Assembly: GCA_965230375.1 (NCBI GenBank)
Contig: CBDDKU010000012.1
Span: 282,872 to 346,871 of the forward strand
Direction: 5' to 3'
Source of the DNA: CBDDKU01 sp965230375
Lineage (GTDB): Bacteria; Bacteroidota; Bacteroidia; Flavobacteriales_D; Cryomorphaceae
Length of the DNA: 64,000 nt
This document shows, in pieces, positions 60,033 through 64,000 of this stretch. The notes under the pieces are model-generated. The model ran no database searches. It had not been told where the DNA came from and saw only the letters and a list, made by a program, of their open reading frames with translations. The translations under genes and the position numbers were made by a program. Each line of letters starts with the position of its first letter. Position 1 is the first letter of the stretch.

Positions 60033-60785
60033 ATGAACTTAACACTGAAAGTTTGGAGACAGAAGGACACCAAAAGCAAAGGTGAGATTGTTGCATATGA
60101 TGTTAAAGACATCAGCGAGGAAATGTCATTTTTGGAGATGTTGGACGTTTTGAATGAAAAGCTAGTGGCTGAAGGCGATGAGCCAATCGCGTTTGATCAC
60201 GACTGTCGTGAGGGTATCTGTGGAGCCTGCAGCCTTTACATAAACGGAGAGCCACACGGCCCGATGAATCGCACTACAACTTGCCAGCTTCACATGCGGT
60301 CTTTCAAAGATGGCGAGACCGTCTTTATAGAGCCATGGAGAGCCAAAGCATTCCCGGTAATCAAAGATTTGATGGTAGACCGATCGGCTTTTGATCGGAT
60401 CATCCAGGCTGGAGGGTATGTTTCTGTGAATACGAGTGGAAACACCATCGACGCAAATGCTATTCCAATCCAAAAAGATGACGCGGATGAAGCTTTCGAT
60501 GCGGCCACGTGTATTGGTTGCGGTGCTTGTGTAGCAGCTTGTAAGAACGCTTCTGCTATGCTGTTTGTCTCAGCCAAAGTTTCTCAGCTTAGTCTATTGC
60601 CACAGGGTAAAGTAGAAGCTGAAGAGCGTGTTAAGAATATGGTTGAGCAAATGGACGAAGAAGGTTTTGGTGCTTGCACGGTTACTGGTGCTTGTGAAGC
60701 CGAATGTCCAAAGGGCATTTCTCTCGACAACATTTCAAGAATGAATCGCGAGTACTTAAAGGCATCAGTTTCGCCAGGAAAATAA
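60033..60785 (+). CDS. sdhB: succinate dehydrogenase iron-sulfur subunit
   Basis: This 250-residue protein has the 2Fe-2S ligands Cys58, Cys63, Cys66 and Cys84 and the ferredoxin motif with Cys160, Cys163, Cys166 and Cys170. A second set, Cys215, Cys221 and Cys225, serves the remaining cluster. It carries electrons from FAD to the quinone. It ends at a strand-specific terminator, closing the sdhCAB operon. Confidence 0.97.
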   Translation: MNLTLKVWRQKDTKSKGEIVAYDVKDISEEMSFLEMLDVLNEKLVAEGDEPIAFDHDCREGICGACSLYINGEPHGPMNRTTTCQLHMRSFKDGETVFIEPWRAKAFPVIKDLMVDRSAFDRIIQAGGYVSVNTSGNTIDANAIPIQKDDADEAFDAATCIGCGACVAACKNASAMLFVSAKVSQLSLLPQGKVEAEERVKNMVEQMDEEGFGACTVTGACEAECPKGISLDNISRMNREYLKASVSPGK

Positions 60786-60805
60786 AGAGTTTTACTTTCA
60801 AAAAG

Positions 60806-60830
60806 AGCCTCGCATTCGCGGGGCTTTTTT
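60806..60830 (+). terminator. terminator of sdhCAB
   Basis: The hairpin AGCCTCGC/GCGGGGCT (60806-60813 with 60818-60825, loop ATTC) has one U-G wobble in plus-strand RNA, followed by six U. In minus-strand RNA the same position is an A-C mismatch, so it works in the plus direction. Confidence 0.85.
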
Positions 60831-60843
60831 AAATCTAAAAGAA

Positions 60844-61269
60844 ATGACAACTGACAACAGTAAATTCAATTCGGAAAAGGCGCCAGAGCCTGTTGGGCTG
60901 TACCCGCATGCACGACGGGTCGGGAATCTTTTATTCTTGAGTGGAGTCGGGCCTAGAGAAAGAGGAACAAAGAAAATTCCAGGAGTTGAGCTAGATGATG
61001 ATGGAAACATCTTGAGCTACGATATCGAAGCCCAGTGCCATTCAGTTTTTAAGAACATTAAACTCATCCTTGAAGCGTCTGGTTCGTCTTGGGATAAACT
61101 CGTGGATGTGACGGTGTTTCTTACGAATATGAAGGATGATTTTAAGACGTACAACAGAATCTACGCCGAGTATTTTAAGGACAATCAACCTTGTAGAACC
61201 ACTTGTGAAATTAACTGTTTGCCAACACCTATTGCTATCGAGCTAAAGTGCATCGCAACGATTGACTAA
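60844..61269 (+). CDS. RidA family protein
   Basis: This 141-residue protein has the RidA/YjgF fold: YPHARRVGNLLFLSGVGPR near 19-38 and the conserved Arg in PCRTTCEI near residue 120, then LPTPIAIELKCIA. RidA proteins hydrolyse reactive enamine/imine intermediates. Some members are 2-aminomuconate deaminases of the kynurenine route, and a kynurenine-pathway gene (nbaC) lies 26 kb away; that link is only a possibility. It stands after the sdhCAB terminator and may have its own promoter. Confidence 0.9.
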   Translation: MTTDNSKFNSEKAPEPVGLYPHARRVGNLLFLSGVGPRERGTKKIPGVELDDDGNILSYDIEAQCHSVFKNIKLILEASGSSWDKLVDVTVFLTNMKDDFKTYNRIYAEYFKDNQPCRTTCEINCLPTPIAIELKCIATID

Positions 61270-61284
61270 GTTGGTACAAAAGAA

Positions 61285-61322
61285 AATGACCCGGACACTC
61301 ATAGCCTAGTGCCCAGGTCATT
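61285..61322 (-). terminator. terminator of the FecR/46-residue operon
   Basis: In minus-strand RNA a 15-base-pair stem forms (61308-61322 with 61285-61299), with two positions as G-U wobbles, followed by UUUUCUUUU. In plus-strand RNA both positions are A-C mismatches. It lies about 60 bases after the stop of the 46-residue gene. Confidence 0.75.
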
Positions 61323-61385
61323 AACCTTAACCCAAAAAGGTGCGAAATGGTGGATTTCAATTCAGTTGAAGAGTAGCATAGTCGG

Positions 61386-61526
61386 CTACTTCTTCATCTT
61401 ATCCCATTTGTTTTTGAACTTTTTATTCTGAGCCTTCACGTAGTATTCATCCCACAAAGGGGTCATTCCTCCGTAGATCTTATTTGACTTGATGTTCATT
61501 CTGATCTTGTTAAGTTCCTTTAACAT
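61386..61526 (-). CDS. small basic protein, 46 residues
   Basis: This short frame (MLKELNKIRMNIKSNKIYGG, then an EYYVKAQNKKFKNKWDKMKK end) is very Lys-rich, with no signal peptide or recognised domain. It starts 7 bases after the FecR stop and lies before a strand-specific terminator, so it is in the same transcript. Support is by position and composition. It could be an RNA/DNA-binding or membrane-associated peptide. Confidence 0.5.
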   Translation of the reverse strand: MLKELNKIRMNIKSNKIYGGMTPLWDEYYVKAQNKKFKNKWDKMKK

Positions 61527-61533
61527 GGCTCTA

Positions 61534-62385
61534 TTATTTTTTGATTCTTACTCTGCTTTCTTTCTCATTTAACTTGTAAGTCAAGTTTAGTGGCTTACAG
61601 ATAGTTTCTAATATTTCACTCAGTGGCTGGCTCGAATTAAACTCACCACTGTAATTCATTTCTAAGTCAGTAGGTAGAATGATTTCTACGCTTTTCTCTT
61701 TCTCGAGAACTTGGAATACCTCTCTTACCGATACCCGATCAAACTGGTAGGCTCCATCCGTCCAATCCGCAATTCTGTCCGGCGCAATGGTTTCGATGTC
61801 AAACCCAGTTTCAAATACGGTAACTTTCATTCCCGGCGTGAGTTGGATCAGCTCTTCATCATCTTTTGTCACGCTCACCAGGCCAGTTTTACATGAAACT
61901 TCTACACGGTCCTTTTCAACATTCACGTCAAATGATGTCCCCAAAACTCGAACGTCAATCTGTGGCGTTTCTACCGTGAATGTGCTTCCTTTCTTGACAT
62001 CAAAGAAAGCTTCTCCCGACTCAAGATTCACTTCTCTTGACATCTTCCAACCTAAATTGTTGAATGATGCAACGGAATTTTTGTTCAGCATGACCTCAGA
62101 ACCGTCGGGAAGTAGCATTTGAGCATGCTCATTGGTGGATGCTACACCCATCTCGTTCATTTGGTATACTCCTGCAGTGGTCAACATAGTCAATGCAGCA
62201 ACTGAAGCAGCCACCGCCCATCTAGTCCAGGGCTTTCTCGAAGTAAAATCAACTTCGATAACTTCGGCTTTATGAAGACGCTCCTCTACCTCTAACCAAG
62301 CCGTTTCTGACGACTTCTGGAATGAAATTCGATCTTCTCTTAGACAGAGATCAAGATTTCGCTCTAATTGGTTCTTCTCGCTCAA
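61534..62385 (-). CDS. FecR family anti-sigma factor
   Basis: This 283-residue protein starts at TTG (no ATG before an upstream in-frame stop). It has a cytosolic N-terminus (about 1-70), one membrane helix (about 70-90; WAVAASVAALTMLTTAGVY), a periplasmic FecR domain (about 95-200, with NNLGWKMSREVNLESGEAFF) and a C-terminal DUF4974-type domain (about 210-283). In TonB-dependent uptake systems it passes a signal from the receptor to an ECF sigma factor. No sigma factor gene is adjacent in this window. The outer-membrane receptor and a lipoprotein lie upstream on the same strand. Confidence 0.92.
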   Translation of the reverse strand: MSEKNQLERNLDLCLREDRISFQKSSETAWLEVEERLHKAEVIEVDFTSRKPWTRWAVAASVAALTMLTTAGVYQMNEMGVASTNEHAQMLLPDGSEVMLNKNSVASFNNLGWKMSREVNLESGEAFFDVKKGSTFTVETPQIDVRVLGTSFDVNVEKDRVEVSCKTGLVSVTKDDEELIQLTPGMKVTVFETGFDIETIAPDRIADWTDGAYQFDRVSVREVFQVLEKEKSVEIILPTDLEMNYSGEFNSSQPLSEILETICKPLNLTYKLNEKESRVRIKK

Positions 62386-62467
62386 TGCAATCTTTTTTAG
62401 TGGTGCTTTGGTCGTTTAACACCCCTATTACAGATGCACTTTTCTTTTCCCTACCCCGAGAGAAAAA

Positions 62468-63256
62468 TTATTTCACATTTACTTGGATTGCTGCTCCATT
62501 AAAGCAGGTGAAAAGCCCCCAAAAGGCATATGGAGCATCTTGATTTGTGCTCATAGGAGAATGCACACTGCCCTGATAAAACTGTGCGTAATCAGCATTT
62601 ACGGCCGTGACGTACAAGGAATATGAACCGTAGTGCGAAAAGTCTGAGCTTTTTAAGCTCGCCTCATTGCTCGTGTGAATGCTGTACAGAGCCAATTGAT
62701 TACTGTTTCCTGATCCCCCAACTGGAATGGCGTCGTACTCCAGATTTCGTACAAAAATACAGTAACCCGTTGCTCCAGTAACCGGTTCCCAGAAGAGTCT
62801 TGCTAATACAGAATCGGGATTCTCAGGTGTGAGTGCGATTTCACTTGATGTAATGCTCAGGCCAGAAACGGGTTCGGGAAAGGAAGAATTGAAAGCATAA
62901 TCTTCTCCTTCAATCAAAAGGTGGAGCGACACGTCTTCTTTGGTACCGTCAAAATAAATCGAAGAATCTTCTTGAAAAAAATGTCCTTTTCGGTCGGGAT
63001 GCTCAGCAAGACTAATGTATTGCTCACCTTGCTTGAGAAAGACGTCTTCAATATCGATCGACTGACCGTTGACGCTTCCTTCAGGGTCTATGAGTTTTAC
63101 AACGAGACTGTCCATTGGTTCGCTCGCAAAAAGAAATCCCTCTATTGATATACCTTCAACAGAAGCCAGAGGATTACTTTCCTCTGGCTCAGAACAGCTT
63201 GACAGAGCGATTATCAACCCCAATAACAGAAAGGAATAAACTTGTTTAGCTCTCAT
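62468..63256 (-). CDS. lipoprotein beside TonB-dependent receptor (DUF4249-like)
   Basis: This 262-residue protein has a lipoprotein signal (LGLIIALSSC, Cys21) and a beta-rich body with VEGISIEGFLFASEP near the N-terminus. That pattern, and the pairing with a TonB-dependent receptor, fits DUF4249 lipoproteins, though I see only a partial match. It probably binds or helps capture the receptor's substrate at the outer membrane. It overlaps the receptor gene by 4 bases (ATGA), so they are coupled. Confidence 0.8.
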   Translation of the reverse strand: MRAKQVYSFLLLGLIIALSSCSEPEESNPLASVEGISIEGFLFASEPMDSLVVKLIDPEGSVNGQSIDIEDVFLKQGEQYISLAEHPDRKGHFFQEDSSIYFDGTKEDVSLHLLIEGEDYAFNSSFPEPVSGLSITSSEIALTPENPDSVLARLFWEPVTGATGYCIFVRNLEYDAIPVGGSGNSNQLALYSIHTSNEASLKSSDFSHYGSYSLYVTAVNADYAQFYQGSVHSPMSTNQDAPYAFWGLFTCFNGAAIQVNVK

Positions 63257-64000
63257 ATCCGAAGTTTTACAAAGATGGAAGGGGTTATCCCTAAGGTGTA
63301 CACGTTTTTTCTTCCGAGCGTATAAAACTCTGTGCCTTCGATTGGAATCTCGAAGTAGTCAATGAATTTGACACTCTGATTGTCATATAGGTTGTAAATG
63401 GATACTCCCATTTCAAGTGTTCCCTTTTTCAACGGGATGGTATAGGACCCTTCTAGATCGAGTCGGTGATACTCGTCGAGCCGTGCTGAATTTATTTGTC
63501 CTAGACTTATAAACTGCTCTTGCTCTCCCGATGGAAGGGTAACCACAAAAGTCCCTAATACGGGCGTATAAGGGGTGCCGCTGGCAAGTACGAAGGCCGC
63601 CGAAAAATCCCACCGCTTATGCTCGAAGCTGTAAACAAAGTTGAATTCATGTTCTGAAACTCCAGAGCTGGTAAAGAAATCACCATTGTTCACATCGTCG
63701 TAACGAGACTGTGCATCTATGTACGTATATCCTAAGAGCACACCATGGTTCTTGCGCTTGAATTTGGCGAGGACATCTACACCCCAGATTTTTCGTTCAC
63801 CATCTATGGCAAACTGATCCAGGTTTCCAACTGGGCTTCCAAATTCCGGATAGAGATATTCCACTGCACCGCTTTCATCTTTGTGATAACCTTCGATATC
63901 TATGGTCAGTCCAGCTTTTTGGAATGTCGCTCCAGCGATGTAGTGGTCGCTCCTGAGAATGGGTACTGTTTCATCGCTCGCCAATGTCCAGGTCTCAGGA
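63253..64000 (-). CDS. TonB-dependent receptor, C-terminal part
   Basis: The frame runs off the right edge; about 249 codons are visible. The sequence is a run of beta-strands ending in a C-terminal aromatic-type barrel end (LGITPSIFVKLRI), with typical barrel segments such as KRKNHGVLLGYTYIDAQSRY and ARLDEYHRLDLEGSY. It should be the C-terminal part of an outer-membrane receptor that imports a large ligand using TonB energy. The substrate is unknown. The adjacent FecR suggests surface signalling as well as uptake. Confidence 0.88.
   Translation of the reverse strand, partial: PETWTLASDETVPILRSDHYIAGATFQKAGLTIDIEGYHKDESGAVEYLYPEFGSPVGNLDQFAIDGERKIWGVDVLAKFKRKNHGVLLGYTYIDAQSRYDDVNNGDFFTSSGVSEHEFNFVYSFEHKRWDFSAAFVLASGTPYTPVLGTFVVTLPSGEQEQFISLGQINSARLDEYHRLDLEGSYTIPLKKGTLEMGVSIYNLYDNQSVKFIDYFEIPIEGTEFYTLGRKNVYTLGITPSIFVKLRI

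Noticed and set aside
61285..61322. Hairpin as terminator of the RidA gene (plus strand)
   Set aside because: In plus-strand RNA two positions are mismatched and no T-run follows; the minus-strand fit is better.
1..64000. tRNA, rRNA, insertion sequence, prophage or defence island
   Set aside because: I looked at the intergenic stretches and gene list and saw no cloverleaf, transposase, integrase or known defence gene; a tRNA scan would be decisive.

Overview
The window looks like a chromosomal segment from a Bacteroidota bacterium, most likely order Flavobacteriales (a Cryomorphaceae/Schleiferiaceae-like lineage is my guess, not shown by the sequence). The evidence is the gene content: type IX secretion (T9SS) and gliding-type proteins (SprE/PorW-like, PorP/SprF, several CHU_C type B sorting domains), FecR with a TonB-dependent receptor, the B-type sdhCAB operon, an ATP synthase operon without atpD and atpC, a SUF operon with a DUF2480 gene, and many TAnnTTTG -7 promoter elements. 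I see no tRNA, rRNA, insertion sequence, prophage or CRISPR array, and coding density is high.

Layout. 1-4508 (minus): enoyl-CoA hydratase, polysaccharide flippase, dUTPase, sugar-nucleotide transferase and a TPR lipoprotein that runs off the left edge. 4601-8281 (minus): a very large membrane histidine kinase. After a 560-base gap comes a secreted M43-like metalloprotease with a dockerin-like tail (8842-10020, plus). 10103-19045 (minus): SprE/PorW-like lipoprotein, bactofilin, AtpZ, a small membrane protein, then atpB-E-F-H-A-G. 19177-26045 (plus): M23 peptidase, GH3 protein, dxr, rseP, an Hpt/receiver pair and an FAD oxidoreductase. 26176-35048 (plus): a T9SS surface module (repeat protein, short type B cargo, PorP/SprF, two OmpA-type proteins), then 3-hydroxyanthranilate dioxygenase. 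35045-38905 (minus): a 1286-residue type B cargo protein. 39075-40976 (plus): amidophosphoribosyltransferase. 41035-47295 (minus): the SUF iron-sulfur operon. 47502-48542 (plus): thiL. 48539-50095 (minus): a helical protein of unknown function. 50313-55272 (minus): two LytTR regulators, a propeller histidine kinase and a small lipoprotein. 55393-55867 (plus): two small unannotated genes. 55870-57156 (minus): aminopeptidase P. 57304-60785 (plus): sdhCAB, followed by a RidA protein. 61386-64000 (minus): TonB-dependent receptor (partial), lipoprotein, FecR and a 46-residue basic protein.

How the parts connect. Respiration (sdhCAB), ATP synthase and a T9SS lipoprotein gene sit in one neighbourhood. 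The T9SS is powered by proton motive force, so the sprE-bactofilin-atp order is at least suggestive. The 26-39 kb region is devoted to the cell surface: two type B cargo proteins, one PorP/SprF partner and two peptidoglycan-anchoring OmpA proteins. Signalling genes are abundant: an NtrY-like kinase, an Hpt/receiver pair and a LytTR-propeller system.

Most of the window is ordinary core genome. The places worth a second look are the two small plus-strand genes at 55393-55867 (a 32-residue ORF with its own strand-specific terminator, then a stand-alone T9SS-sorting-domain-like protein without a signal peptide), the FecR operon that ends in a 46-residue basic protein with no visible sigma factor, and the dockerin-ended protease with an Ala in the zinc-site motif. 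I did not find anything I can confidently call an undescribed system.
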